Shown piece after piece: positions 38,780-55,184 of a stretch of DNA of 63,695 bases. The translations under genes were made by a program, and so were the position numbers. The notes under the pieces were generated by a model, which saw only the letters and a program-made list of their open reading frames with translations, made no database searches and was not told the DNA's origin. This DNA is from Botryococcus braunii (taxonomy: Eukaryota; Chlorophyta; Trebouxiophyceae): NCBI GenBank assembly GCA_002005505.1, contig KV908414.1, forward strand, positions 460,650 through 524,344, written 5' to 3'. How positions within the stretch are numbered: position 1 is the stretch's first letter; each line of letters opens with the position of its first letter.

Positions 38780-39070
38780 CCATCGATGTTGCGGGGGCCC
38801 GCTACCGTCCCAGGGACCACGACGGGGATGGGTTTCGACCCATCCCCGTCCTATAATGGCGGTCCGTTTTGGGACAGGGACCGGACCAGGCCCATCCCCG
38901 TCGTAGCCTCTGGGAGCGTATGGGACAATTCAGGGATGGGCTTGTCCCATCCCTGTCCCATACGGGCCGCTGGAATCCGACGGGGATGGTCGAGCCGTGT
39001 TAGGACCGGCAACGGTTGAGTTAAATTGGACGGGAGATTGAACGAGACCCATTCCGATCCAGCAGGATGG
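38780..39070. repeat. Imperfect direct and inverted repeats of CATCCCCGTC type
   Basis: Phrases such as GGGACAGGGA, CCCATCCCCGTC and GACGGGGATGG recur in both orientations across this stretch, so it can fold into several hairpins. No coding frame is supported. Confidence 0.5.
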
Positions 39071-39469
39071 GACCCCCACCCCTGTACCCATTCTTTACCC
39101 CTGGCAGTGTAGCCAGTCAGGGTGCTCAGTGGCATATGCGTTGACGAAGGTAATCCAATATCACAGTTCAAACGTCAAAAGACATCGGCGCAGCAGAACG
39201 TTTCGTGCGTGTGAGAGAGAGGAAGGGGAGTGCGTGGGAGAGGAGGGAAGATAGAGCTCTCTCGAGAGGGGAGGGGACACTGATCAGTGTGGTATTTAAA
39301 TTTGTCCTTCCACCCCTCCCCCCCCCCACCCCCCCGGGGAGCCCAACGGTGGTTACACATATGATCAATGTAATCATGCACGTCCCCATGCATGTGTAGG
39401 AGCTTTGGCAAGGGGGGGGGGGGGGAGGAGGGGAGGAGCTTTACCTGACCTCTTAGTGCTAGGAGACAT

Positions 39470-39672
39470 GGGGTACATGTAGCTGTCTACCGTACTGCAG
39501 CTGCGTATATGAGGCATGGGGTACATGTAGCTGTCTACCGTACTGCAGCTGCCATATGAGGCATGGGGTACATGTAGCTGTCTACCGTACTGCAGCTGCC
39601 TATATGAGGCATGGGGTACATGTAGCTGTCTACCGTACTGCAGCTGCCTATATGAGGCATGGGGTACATGTA
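39470..39672 (+). repeat. 48-bp minisatellite, locus 1
   Basis: There are four full copies and a part copy of a 48-bp unit beginning GGGGTACATGTAGCTGTCTA and containing CCGTACTGCAGCTGC. The units are almost identical. The same unit recurs at 43121-43351. Confidence 0.9.
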
Positions 39673-39676
39673 TTAG

Positions 39677-39860
39677 TTAGACCACCGCTATATGGGGATC
39701 GGGGTGGTACAAGCGGAATAATTCCACCGCTTCGAGGTACCAGGGGATTTTTCGAAAACCCTCGGCTTCGCCTCGGGTTTTCGAAAAATCCCCTGGTACC
39801 TCGAAGCGGTGGAATTATTCCGCGAGTACCACCCCAGATCCCCATATAGCGGTGGTCTAA
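39677..39860. repeat. Long near-perfect hairpin, 184 bp
   Basis: The left arm starts TTAGACCACCGCTATATGGG and the right arm ends with its complement. Arms of about 85 bp differ at only a few positions around a loop of about 13 bases (TCGGCTTCGCCTC). It abuts the 48-bp array. It could be a foldback transposon or the source of a small-RNA precursor; coding frames across it are symmetric artefacts. Confidence 0.88.
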
Positions 39861-40114
39861 AAGATTTAGGCCACTGTTTGGCCGTTCCTCTGTGCCAAAC
39901 TTTCCTGGAAGATGCTCTTTGTAAATGCGCATTTGAAAGTGAATCTTTTTCGGAACAAGGAGAAAAGGGATGGAGTGGCAGGAGCCGGCAATCTATATCC
40001 GTTTCAGATCTGATTGCACCGATTCGTGGCAGGTAACTTTACTGCGTCCCCTAGCTTGTCACTTTCTTTCAACACGTAGATTCTAGGCTTAAAATGTTTC
40101 TTCTCTTGCTGCAG

Positions 40115-41133
40115 GAGTCTTGCAGGGGATATCAGCAAACTTGTCAGCAGATGTCGCACGTCGCCGGCCGGCAGGTACGGGCTGTTCTTGACTTTTGGAA
40201 CCTTCATGATTTCCTGCTTTTCTTGCATCGCTACTTCTGTTCTTGCAGATAGTTGATCCTTTGTGCTGTCGCTGCTGCTGCTTGTTTTTTGCATTCGACC
40301 TTGAAATCCAGGCGTGCAGAGCTCCTCCTTGAAGTGTTTCTGCTATTGCTGCAGGATTCTGGCAGTGGACATCAGCAGCCCTTTACGGCACATGTCGCAC
40401 GTTGCCGGCCAGCAGGTACATATGCTGTTCGTGAATTGCAGCCCTCCTGATTTCCTGCTTTGCTTGCATCGCTGCTTCTTTGCTTGCAGAAAGTAATCCT
40501 TTTAAATGTCGCTGCTGCTGCTTGTTTCCTGCATTCGACCTTGAAATTCAGGCGTGCAGAGCTCCTCCTTGAAGTGTTTCTGCTCTTGCTGCAGGAGTCT
40601 TGCAGTGGATATCAACAAACTTGTCAGCAGATGTCGCACGTCGCCAGCCAGCAGGTACACGCTGTTCTTGACTTTTGGAGCCTTCATGATTTGCTGCTTT
40701 TCTTGCATCGCTGCTTTTGTTCTTGCAGAAAGTAATCCTTTGTGTTGTCGCTGCTGCTACTTGTTTTTTGCATTCGATCTTGACTGCCAGGCGTGCAGAG
40801 CTTCTCTTTGAAGTGTTTCTGCTGTTGCTGCAGGAGGCTGACAGTTGACATCAGTAACCTTTTCAGCAGATGTCTCATGTCCCCGGGCAGCAGGTACACG
40901 CTGTTCTTGATTTTTGGAGCCCTCACGATTTCCAGCCTGGCTCGCATCGCTGAATCTTTGCTTGCAGATAGTTAATCCTTTGTGCTGTCGCTGCTGTTGC
41001 TTGTTTTTTGCATTCGACCTTGAAATCCAGGCGTGCAGAGCTCCTCCTTGAAGTGTTTCTGCTCTTGCTGCAGGAGTCTGGCAGTGGACATCAGCAACCT
41101 TTACGGCAGATGTTGCATGTTGCCGGCCAGCAG
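40115..41133 (+). repeat. Five exon-like units at an exact 240-bp period
   Basis: Exon-like segments of 60-61 nt start at 40115, 40355, 40595, 40834 and 41074. Each is preceded by TTGCTGCAG with a pyrimidine tract and followed by GTAC. Frame 2 of each reads like SLAVDISNLxSRC. The second has one extra base and the first frame of the fourth has a stop. The intervening about 180 bp also repeat, including GCATTCGACCTTGAAATCCA. The array runs from about 40085 to 41230. Confidence 0.75.
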
Positions 41134-41377
41134 GTACATATGCTATTCGTGAGTTTGCAGCCCTCATGATTTCCTGGTCTGCTTGCATCGTTGCTTGCTT
41201 GCAGATAGTAATCCTTTGTGCTGTCGCTGCTGCTAACCTTCAAATATTTGCCTTTATTATCACAGTCAAACGGATATAATGTAAATGAGCAGGAACAATG
41301 TATGTCTTTCTTTTTTATGTAAAGTTCTGTTATTTGAAACATATTCACCCTTGACAGCCTGGTACAATTTGCTGCAG

Positions 41378-41437
41378 GTTGATGTCAACGCTCTTTGCAA
41401 GGCGTCCCTTGTTGATCCCGAGCTCATGGACCTCCAG
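41378..41437 (+). CDS. Candidate single exon next to the 240-bp array
   Basis: After TTTGCTGCAG and before GTAAAA lie 60 nt that read VDVNALCKASLVDPELMDLQ in phase 0 at both ends. The splice signals are good and the peptide looks like ordinary protein. It is 60 nt long like the repeated units, and its first residues (VDVNAL) resemble VDISNL in them, so the array may have arisen by duplicating an exon of the same gene. I cannot name the gene or find its other exons. Confidence 0.4.
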
Positions 41438-41646
41438 GTAAAAATGCTTCATCTGCTTCAGGTTGTTAGTTATTCTTGATTCACTACGTATGCAGCAATC
41501 TTTTGATTCTGATGAAACTTGGTTTAGTTATGGTTGATGAACTTTGGTGGGAACTGATGATTGAGGGAAGACGAGTTGAACGACTTCCTAAATTTTGAGG
41601 CCATACATATCTCAGAAGTAAGTCCTTCCCCTTTTCTTTTCTTTAG

Positions 41647-41727
<81 letters not shown>

Positions 41728-42705
41728 CGCGCGCGCACGCACACGCGCTCGCATGCGTTGCAAGGGTCTTTTGATGGTCAACTGCGTTGCAAGTGTATCC
41801 TCTGCGTTGCAAGGGTCTTTTGATGGTCAACTGTGGAATGAAGTGGAAAGGACCCTAATGGTTTTTGAGTTGTGCTGTTTGTATTGATGTTGTCATTCTG
41901 TTTCACGGACGCAATCCTGCAAAGTGCTTGAAATGCAGGACAGAGTTAATTATCATGGGATTCCGTGTTACAGCATAGATGATTTTGTTGGTCTGGTGTG
42001 TGCTGAGAAGGACGTTGGCTTTGCTGGAATCCCCAGATTCGAAGTACTACAACAATGCGAAAATCCATGTAGTTGTTGGGGGACTGCGTGGCAAACGGTA
42101 ATCGGTACCGCTTTCCAAGCAGTTTTGAGAAACAGCCAATTGCAGCAACAACACACCGCTGAGAGATTGGTTTTGGACAACCAGCACGCGGGAGCTGGTC
42201 AATTTTTGCTAAATGTATCATCAGAGTAACGGTTTCAACACGGTGTAAATGCAGCTGATAGGTTGGCAATTATTAGCAAGATCACTGATTGTTGGAAGGG
42301 GTATGTCTCCCTGGTGATGCAATTTCTACCACCGTAGTTCTTCCTCTTTCACTTCAACGTTTGCAAAGAGGTTATTCAAGGCAATAGTTTCATTTCATAC
42401 ATATTAGTTGTGGATGTTTTTCTCACATTGATTATTTGGGTCTGAATGTGAGTAGAATTTTTGGGGACACTTCCCCATCTTCTTGTCAGGTTTGGCTTTA
42501 GTAGATTGTTGTGGACATTTCCCCATCTTTTTTGTCACGTTTGGCTTTCGTTTGTTGCCCAATTCAGGGCTATGGATTAGTCCCCAAGCAGGAGTGGTTT
42601 GATTTATATTAGGAGAGTTAAAAAGTAGAATAATGGCATTTTAGTTGTAGCAGTTTGTTATGTAAAGTAGCAGAAGGATATCAGGGTGGATATTTAACTA
42701 TAGGT
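41438..42705. other. Possible further exons, GT tract, otherwise unassigned
   Basis: A (GT)n tract running into (GC)n lies at 41646-41745. Downstream of it a phrase with TGCGTTGCAAGGGTCTTTTG is duplicated at 41754 and 41802. A frame at 41924-42229 (CYSIDDFVGLVCAEKD) has no known relative I can recall. A tandem pair with TTCCCCATCTT and GGTTTGGCTTT is at 42455-42560. No gene is firmly supported. Confidence 0.35.
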
Positions 42706-42717
42706 GTAGGATAAGTG

Positions 42718-42985
42718 TCATAGCAGTGGGATATCAGGGTCACTAAAATCTATAGCAGTGGGATATCAGGGTCACTAAAATCTATAGCAGTGGGATATCA
42801 GGGTCACTAAAATCTATAGCAGTGGGATATCAGGGTCACTAAAATCTATAGCAGTGGGATATCAGGGTCATTAAAATCTATAGCAGTGGGATATTAGGGT
42901 CACTATAATCTATAGCAGTGGGATATCAGGGTCACTATAATCTATAGGAATAGGATATCAGGGGGAGTAATATCTATAGAAATAG
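42718..42985 (+). repeat. 32-bp minisatellite
   Basis: There are about eight copies of a 32-bp unit with ATCTATAGCAGTGGGATATC followed by AGGGTCACTAAA. The first five are nearly identical and the last ones decay. Confidence 0.92.
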
Positions 42986-43120
42986 GAATTTATGGGACCA
43001 CAACCAATTGTAATATCGCAGGTACAAGTACACGTATGTGTACAAGTCTCATTTCTACAAGAATATCCCAAATAATCTAACAGCAAAAACACCCCAAAAA
43101 GGCCAAACAGTGGTCTAAGT

Positions 43121-43351
43121 GCTCTCTACCGTACTGCAGCTGCCTATATGAGGCCTGGGGTAAATGTAGCTGTCTACCGTACTGCAGCTGCCTATATGAG
43201 GCATGGGGTACATGTAGCTGTCTACCGTACTGCAGCTGCCTATATGAGACATGGGCTACATGTAGCTGTCTACCGTACTGCACCTGTCTACCGAACTGCA
43301 GCTGCCTTTATGAGGCATGGTTACATGTAGCTGTCTACGGTAATGCAGCTG
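43121..43351 (+). repeat. 48-bp minisatellite, locus 2
   Basis: Five copies of the same unit as at 39470-39672, in the same orientation, are more diverged and include a partial internal duplication. A flank with GGCCAAACAGTGG precedes it at about 43097, whose complement follows the hairpin at locus 1 (39870). The two loci therefore share more than the repeat. Confidence 0.85.
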
Positions 43352-44300
43352 CGAGCTTGCACTGAGGAGAAAAAAACGACGTCAATGTCTACATGTCCGG
43401 GTGTTGGATTTAGACGTGGGAGAATGCAATTGATTACGTCGTCAAGAACTGTAAGACACGGACAAGCAAGACACGCCACCACGCAGGGAATCGCAGACGG
43501 GGACCAGTCTCCAGTCGACTGGAGAGGACTTATGTGCGAATTCTTACATGTGTACAAAACGACCTAATCCTAGCACCACTGTGCAGTGAAGGGGTTGGCA
43601 AGCCCTCCTTAACCTAAACCACCTGCGCACGCATACTAGCGGAGCAACAAAGAAAACTACTAAAGAAACCCCTAGAAAATATAAATCAGCGGTCTAGAAA
43701 TGCCAGATAACCATAAGCTTATGGCAGCCTAGGCAGCCAGGTGTCTGGGCCGCGCAATTGTTACAAGCATGCGCATGCTCGTAACAGTTGCATGCTATCA
43801 AACGCCAAAGTCTACGGAACGTACGGGAAGAACCCGCCCCCAAGCAATGGTTGAGACTTGGACGAAGCCACGTATGGAGCTTCATCAATACTGCAAGCCC
43901 TGAAGGTCCAGAACTTCCAGGAAAGGCCAAGAATTACAGGACCTAATAGGGGGAAGAAGGCACATTTTCTAAGTTCCCTTGGTTTTTCACCACCCTTCCC
44001 CCTTTTTTGTTTTCGGCCCCTAGATTCCGCGTACCCGCATGCACGATTTATGGTGTGCGGTTAGGATAGGCTTCACTCTTTCTTCTGAAGTCACGGTAGA
44101 AGAAATTCAAACACAGTTTCGAGTCGTTTTCTCGCAGATGACCGACTTCCCCCGACCGACGCATATCAGAGTTCATAAACAAGGGTTGACCCTATAAAAC
44201 AACAGCCACACGCCATCTCACGACACCTTGACGTGCCGAACACACGGTGCTCATATATGAACACATTTCCAGATGTGGAAACAGGTAAAATGTTAAAGTC
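43352..44300. other. Intergenic stretch with one copy of the dispersed head sequence
   Basis: 44015-44085 carries GGCCCCTAGATTCCGCG, GTGTGCGGTTAGGATAGGC and TTCACTCTT, the same conserved sequence as at 45113-45196 and, inverted, at 20354-20440. A pyrimidine-rich stretch precedes it. The rest shows no gene. Confidence 0.5.
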
Positions 44301-44317
44301 AGTGGGCTCGACAAGCC

Positions 44318-45090
<773 letters not shown>

Positions 45091-45112
45091 TAGTTTTTCC
45101 ATTACCACCTTT

Positions 45113-45196
45113 AGTATTTGGCCCCTGGATTCCGCGTCCCTGCATGATGGATTTATGGTATGCGGTTAGCATAGGCTTCACTCTTAATATTAAAAG
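45113..45196 (+). repeat. Copy of the dispersed head sequence beside the CT tract
   Basis: It reads ATTTGGCCCCTGGATTCCGC and continues through GGATTTATGGTATGCGGTTA to TTCACTCTTAATATT. This is the reverse complement of the head at 20362-20434 with few changes, and in both cases the tract lies about 10-30 bp beyond the GGCC end. Confidence 0.75.
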
Positions 45197-45302
45197 AAGA
45201 CGCAGCGGCCACGGGAGAAGCCACATTGGAAAGCTGTCGTGCAGAGGCATCACGAGCTTGGGACATCCCTGCTTGCCTCAGGACACAGACTTGGGGCGTA
45301 TG

Positions 45303-45381
45303 CGGGGCCTTTGGTGCTGAAGGTGAGGTGCTTGTTGCAACAAGCACCTCGCCTTCATGAAGATCAGCACCAAAGGCCCCG
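45303..45381. repeat. Hairpin of 79 bp
   Basis: The arms CGGGGCCTTTGGTGCTGA and its complement, with an inner stem of GAGGTGCTTGTTG type, form a long hairpin with a small bulge. A frame on the minus strand across it reads plausibly (GGAFGADLHEGEVLVATS), but this may be chance. Confidence 0.75.
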
Positions 45382-45490
45382 CCAATTGCGAGGGCTCCTA
45401 TATCCGCACTCTTGGTGACACCGGTAGCTTGTCTAAGGGGATCCAGGAGGAGTGGTGCCTGGAACATGGCCATGAAGCCTCGTGGAAAGT

Positions 45491-45566
45491 GGTACAATAA
45501 GGCAATCACCACGCCAAAAACGACCATATATAGTCGTTTTTGGCGTGGTGATTGCCTTATTGTACC
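45491..45566. repeat. Perfect hairpin, 34-bp arms and 8-base loop
   Basis: The left arm begins GGTACAATAAGGCAATCACC, the loop is CATATATA, and the right arm is the exact complement. It lies 110 bp after another hairpin. Its size and perfection resemble a young foldback element or a small-RNA precursor. Confidence 0.92.
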
Positions 45567-46015
45567 TCTAGGCTATGCCTGTATGGGCATACCCTTGCCC
45601 ACGAAGAGTAACAAGGAATCTGGTGCGAGCTCCCTCCTCTGCTACTGTGAAAGCGTCAGATCCTTGTCCAAGCGATAAGGCTTCACGTGGCGCGAGAACT
45701 TGAAACCAGCTCTCCGTGTGTGATTTCAAACAGCATATGAATGTGACTAAAGCTTTGAACAAAATTATAAACATCTATATATAAATTATAAACATATATG
45801 TTGCATGCATGCATGGATTGGACAATTACTTGAACGATTACTTCAAACCTTGCAGATGGAACACCATTAATGTCAATATAAATTATTGTCAGTAAGGGGA
45901 ATGCCTGCATGCGCACCGACAAGCATAATAAGAATCGCATAACAATGAAACAATTGTTGCAACGAGACCTTAACCGGCAATTAGAAAGCCAACGGACTCT
46001 TACATTCTGTGTGTC

Positions 46016-46082
<67 letters not shown>

Positions 46083-47768
46083 GTAAGCTGTAGCTTACGC
46101 AAGTACTAACGAAGCTAATCACCTGCGTCCGCACCGTTATCAAGACTTCAAACAAGACTTATTGAAGGCAGTTAACATCGAAACAGCGAGACGTGAAACG
46201 TGGTCATGAGCCGTAGTTTGATCAAAATAGAAAGCCAAGGAACTGTTGACTTAGAGATTGGCTCACTAAAATACCACTATACAGGCTTCGTAGCCGTACC
46301 TGACTCAGCCCGGGCACGTCTACCACTTCAGCTGATTGTCGTGCTCGATTTTGAGATCCGAACATCAGGGCCCTGACTCGGACTGGAACACTACTGTTTC
46401 TAGTCACGATCATCGGTGCTGGCTACAAAATGGCTAGTCAAGGGAAAGGACCGTGTATTGATTCGGTCAACCTTTCGGTTCTCTATGGATTCGCAAGTTA
46501 CCTTCCTAGCTTCTGGAGGTGCTAATTGACTTCCAGAAGTGACACCACACAAGCGAGGCTTACGAATTGCCGAGAGCTAAGTGCTCAGTCAATTCCATGC
46601 ATCAGCATATGTTATAGCACGAGCCTAGATGTCGGTCGACAAATGATAGGGTACGACCTGGAGTTCATATAGAAAAACCAAGATCAGCGTTTAAACAGCT
46701 TCTATACGAGTAACCATGCTTAGATGCCTTAAAACCTGTCTGAGCAGCTGCAGAAACTCTTGGAAGAATGCATATAAAAGCAGATACGTATCGCATTGCA
46801 TAGTAAGGACAAGCCACCTGGCAGATCTAGATGGGGTCAGCATGACCGATCGGGTCACGACATACTTTATTCACTGATCCTTGTCCCCCAAGTCACATGA
46901 CAATTATTGGATATTGACAATAAAGGTCTCATTTGCAATCAGAATATCATAAAACTGCGAGCTGGAGCTTCGGACATTGATAAGGATTGGACGAGGATGC
47001 GGAGCGGCCCAGGAGGGAGTTTCGCCACTATATAACGGTAGCATGCCGCAGCTGCACCTCGACGCGTCCAATTGCTCTCCAAATGCTTTTATTTCACTAT
47101 CCTGGTTGCTGGAGATTGTCGGCGCTGGTGAAGATGTGAGAGAGCTTAAGAGGGTACCCCATGTTCCGTGAGGAGAGGGGGGGGTGTCCATATGGGTGTC
47201 CATATGCACATGAGGCTCGGCTACTGAGTTCAAAGTAAAAAGTACCTTAAAGTAGCTTTGCACCCTTAGCCATTCCCGGCAGTGGCCGCCACAGGCCGGG
47301 AGGTCTCGTGGGACGGTGGAGTACTATATACATATAATGCATAATATATTGACCACGTGCCAAGCCTCAAGATGACTAGATGACACCCGCAGTATAGGTA
47401 CCTACCGATAGACCGTCACAGCAGCTCCAGAATTATCAAACAGTTGGACATGTATAGAAAGCGAAACTCTTGCAAACATCACAAGTCGTCTTTTGTTTGG
47501 AAGCTTGAAACCATGGGAAGGGAATAAACCTTCAAATGCAAAAATAACGCTTCAAACCTTTAAAGCTTAAGATAGCATGGAAAAATGGCACGAGGTATAC
47601 CGTATACCGTATTACGTAATGAAATTACCTTTCGGATGTTTGGATTGAGAGAACAAAATCCAACCCCCCTGTATACATCAGGACCGGATGAGCTCGAATG
47701 CAAGATTCTCCGCATGCTAGCAAAATGATATCACTTTCTCTTTTCAGATGCATCATTTAAGACGTCGG
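45567..47768. other. Intergenic stretch with a GT tract; no gene firmly supported
   Basis: (GT)n spans 46013-46081. A minus-strand frame at 46904-47263 (DASRCSCGMLPLYSGETPSW) has natural-looking composition but no splice context I can fix; it could be an exon of a downstream gene. A minus-strand frame at 45568-45774 is similar in quality. The rest shows no clear signal. Confidence 0.35.
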
Positions 47769-52431
<4,663 letters not shown>

Positions 52432-54115
52432 CTTGTCACGGTTTTGCAAAGCAGCCTTGCTGAGATGAAATCTGGCGAACATTACTGGCTTTCTCGGAAA
52501 AAGTTAAGTGATGAAAGCAGAACAAAAGACGGAGATAAAAGGCAGTCAACCAGTGCACTCTCTTCTTTATGAGAAACATGTAGTCAAGTAGCGGCAGGCT
52601 ACTTTAGGAACCAGTCACATTAATGGCCATTTTTTGCCTCAGTTAAAAATGAATAAAAGGGTTGCTGTTGATCATGACCGGATCAGGAATCTGAGTGTCT
52701 CTGCTTAACTACTGCCGACAGGACTAGTGAGCGACCGTTCAACTTCAATGGCACGTCAGGAATATATATCGATATCAGATATATCGGCCCTCGAAGGTAT
52801 TTAAATAATCAGTTTCCTTTATTTTTGTAAAACTATTATGTTAGGCAATGCTACCGAAATATGAAATTAAGGTAGGCCACTCTACTGCAATAGAAGTACT
52901 TTGATTGGTAACCTAAGCGACGTGTATGTCGCAAGGTGGTAGATCCGGTGGACAACAATCGTATCGTATGATTCGTACGATTCGTATCGTATCGTATCTC
53001 GACAATTCGAAGTTCGAATACGACGATCGCCAGCGTTTTCCTCTCAGAACCTGCACCGAAAATAAAGTTTTGCTAAACTGCAGCCTCAGGCGACCGAAAA
53101 ACTGCAACTTCATTCTGCCAACACGAGTATGTGAGCAACTTTCAGCCATGGAAACGTCTCAAATTTGACTTTTAAAAGTCAAGGTTCCGGAATCCTAGGG
53201 GCCTTCTTTGTAAGCTTCAATTCGGCAAATTATTCTAATTTCTTGAAAAATGCGCAGCTTAAGCTTTAAATTCCTTTTTCTGATTGGAAGTGAGATAAAT
53301 ATACGTATTCAATCAGCTTTAAAGCTGGTTTGGATGTGGTATGTGAGTCATGTTGCAAAAACCCTTGTTCGTTTCGTCCCAGACTTCGCAAGATTTGTGA
53401 TAAGAGCATTTGAGACGTAGCTACGTAGCTCTCAAATGCTCTTGTCACAAATCTTGCGAAGTCTGGGTGAGGTATACCTCACCCTCCCATATGGATGGCC
53501 AGGTGCATGGCCAGGTGCTATGCGACCTTCGCTGATGGTGTACGGGTATCCTATAGGTGGCTATAGCGCTATAGCTACATATTGTGTAGGGAAGAGATAG
53601 AGGGCTAGCCGGAGACGGATACGGCAAATCAATCATTACAAAGACTGGCTTGGGTTGCGCTTCGCTAAGCCGTCAAGACCAACCGGCTGGACAACGCCCT
53701 GCAATTAGTTGGCGATATCCGATTAATCGTATATCGCTAACTATTGCTGTGAGCTCAGATTGTACCGCCGCACCTCGGGACGTGGTTACATCTCCCCCAC
53801 CTCAATCCTCTGCAGCTGGGCATCCTCGGACAGACCATAATACAACCATTCTTCATCTGCATGCTGTCTCAATGCTACTGCTCACGATGGTCCCTGTGGT
53901 ACCACAAGGCCCTGTGTGGGTGACTATTGAGCTATCCAGTTCCGAAGCAGTGACCATCTGCTCCGCCCTGCGAGAATAGCAGTACTGTCATCACCAGTCC
54001 ACGTCTTGTTGGGTACGTTGGGAGACTTATGACCGCACTAGTGGGTCATAAGTCTCCCAACCTACTCAACAAGACGTGGACTGGTGATGACATCCGACTC
54101 GCCTGGACCGCTCCT
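52432..54115. other. Intergenic stretch with two long hairpins (53378-53467 and 53987-54093)
   Basis: 53378-53467 is a 90-bp near-perfect palindrome with arms CCCAGACTTCGCAAGATTTG and its complement, centred on ACGTAGCTACGT. 53987-54093 is a 107-bp hairpin with arms TGTCATCACCAGTCCACGTC and its complement and a loop near GCACTAGTG. The second ends 22 bp before the likely gypsy LTR. A frame at 53650-53979 has no recognisable motif. Confidence 0.6.
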
Positions 54116-54510
54116 GTTAGCTTATGGTCCTAAAAGCAACTTCCATGCGCTGCTATTAAGAAGCTTTGAGATGGCGTGTAAGTGAGGAGCTATGGCCTCC
54201 GTGGGCCATGCACACATACCCGATGGCTAATGAAACCCTCCTGTGGACCTGTAGCATTTCCTAGGGTATAATGCTCTAGTATGGTCCTTGGCATTGCTCT
54301 TTGACTTGCCATGTGATCTGGATTCGCAGTACAACCTCGCTCAAGTAGTTCGCTCGGTTGCCCGACTACGCGTCTGTGGCAGTACAGTATAATTCAATCC
54401 ACCCTGGGTTTAAGAGTACGCTTGCGAATCAATCATGTAACACTCTTTCGTTGCACACCACGAACGTCTCACTGTCTCATAAAAACCTCTTCCGCTTAGT
54501 TAACGCTACA
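54116..54510 (+). repeat. Probable 5' LTR of a decayed Ty3/gypsy element
   Basis: A 395-bp stretch from TGTTAGCTTATGG to TTAACGCTACA has TG..CA ends. It is followed at once by GTGGTATCGGCGACAAGG, where TGGTATC matches the common tRNA 3'-end type of primer site used by gypsy elements. The left end is a guess because no partner LTR is in the window. Confidence 0.4.
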
Positions 54511-55138
54511 GTGGTATCGGCGACAAGGATTAGTTCCTTGTCGTTCGTTCGTGGTGCGTTTCTTTTCCTTTCGGATTGTGATGTCTCGGCATCCTCGTTC
54601 GGGTTCAAGGGCTCGTGCACCTAGTCCTGGCATCGCGGAGCCAGATCCATCCATAGATCTTCTTGCTTATGTATATGTAGATCGTTCATGGGTAGATCCT
54701 CGTTGTATGCTTAGGCGTTTGGTAGATATCGGTGCCCTGCTCGAAGGAGCCGTTGCATTAAGATCTAGTGTTCCGTCGCATTCCCCTCCAGCTGATACCG
54801 CTCAGAGCATTTCAGAGGGACTTGAGATGTTAATTCAGTGCTCTCTCGCGCAACCTGCACCTGTGGTCGTGCCGCAGCCCATACCAACGGCAACTCCGGC
54901 ATCGGTTACAGCCTCGTCAGGTTCAGGGAAGCCCTCGCTCAAGTTGCCAGACCCATCTGTATTCGAGGGAGATCCAATGATGTTGGATCCTTGGCTTATG
55001 CAGACTGAAATGTTTTTGGGGACCTACGATGTAGGCTTGGCATCCGCTCGGTCCGTGGAGGTGGCTACGACGTTCTTCCGTTGCTTCCAATTACACCTTG
55101 AGTTGAGGAAGCACTTTCAAAAATCAAATAAAACTTGA
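54511..55138 (+). pseudogene. Ty3/gypsy gag remnant
   Basis: The likely start is ATG at 54581 (MSRHPRSGSRARAPSPG). The frame holds an Ala/Pro/Ser-rich part, then LPDPSVFEGDPMMLDPWLMQ and ETEMFLGTYDV-like sequence. This P-x-F-x-G followed by a conserved W and a further helix is the opening of the gypsy capsid region. The frame stops at 55138 after LELRKHFQKSNKT, and the rest of gag, including any zinc knuckle, is missing or unreadable. The element is therefore defective. Confidence 0.65.
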
Positions 55139-55184
55139 TTTGTTGGACTTCTTTGGTATTACAGCAGTGTGAGGCCTGTTTCAG

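Noticed and set aside
39556..39932. Frames on both strands reading nearly the same peptide across the 39.7-kb hairpin
   Set aside because: A palindrome gives matching peptides on both strands; it is structure, not coding.
41924..42229. Single-exon gene of 101 residues
   Set aside because: The composition is plausible but the frame crosses likely intron sequence, and I could not match it to any family or to the exon at 41378.
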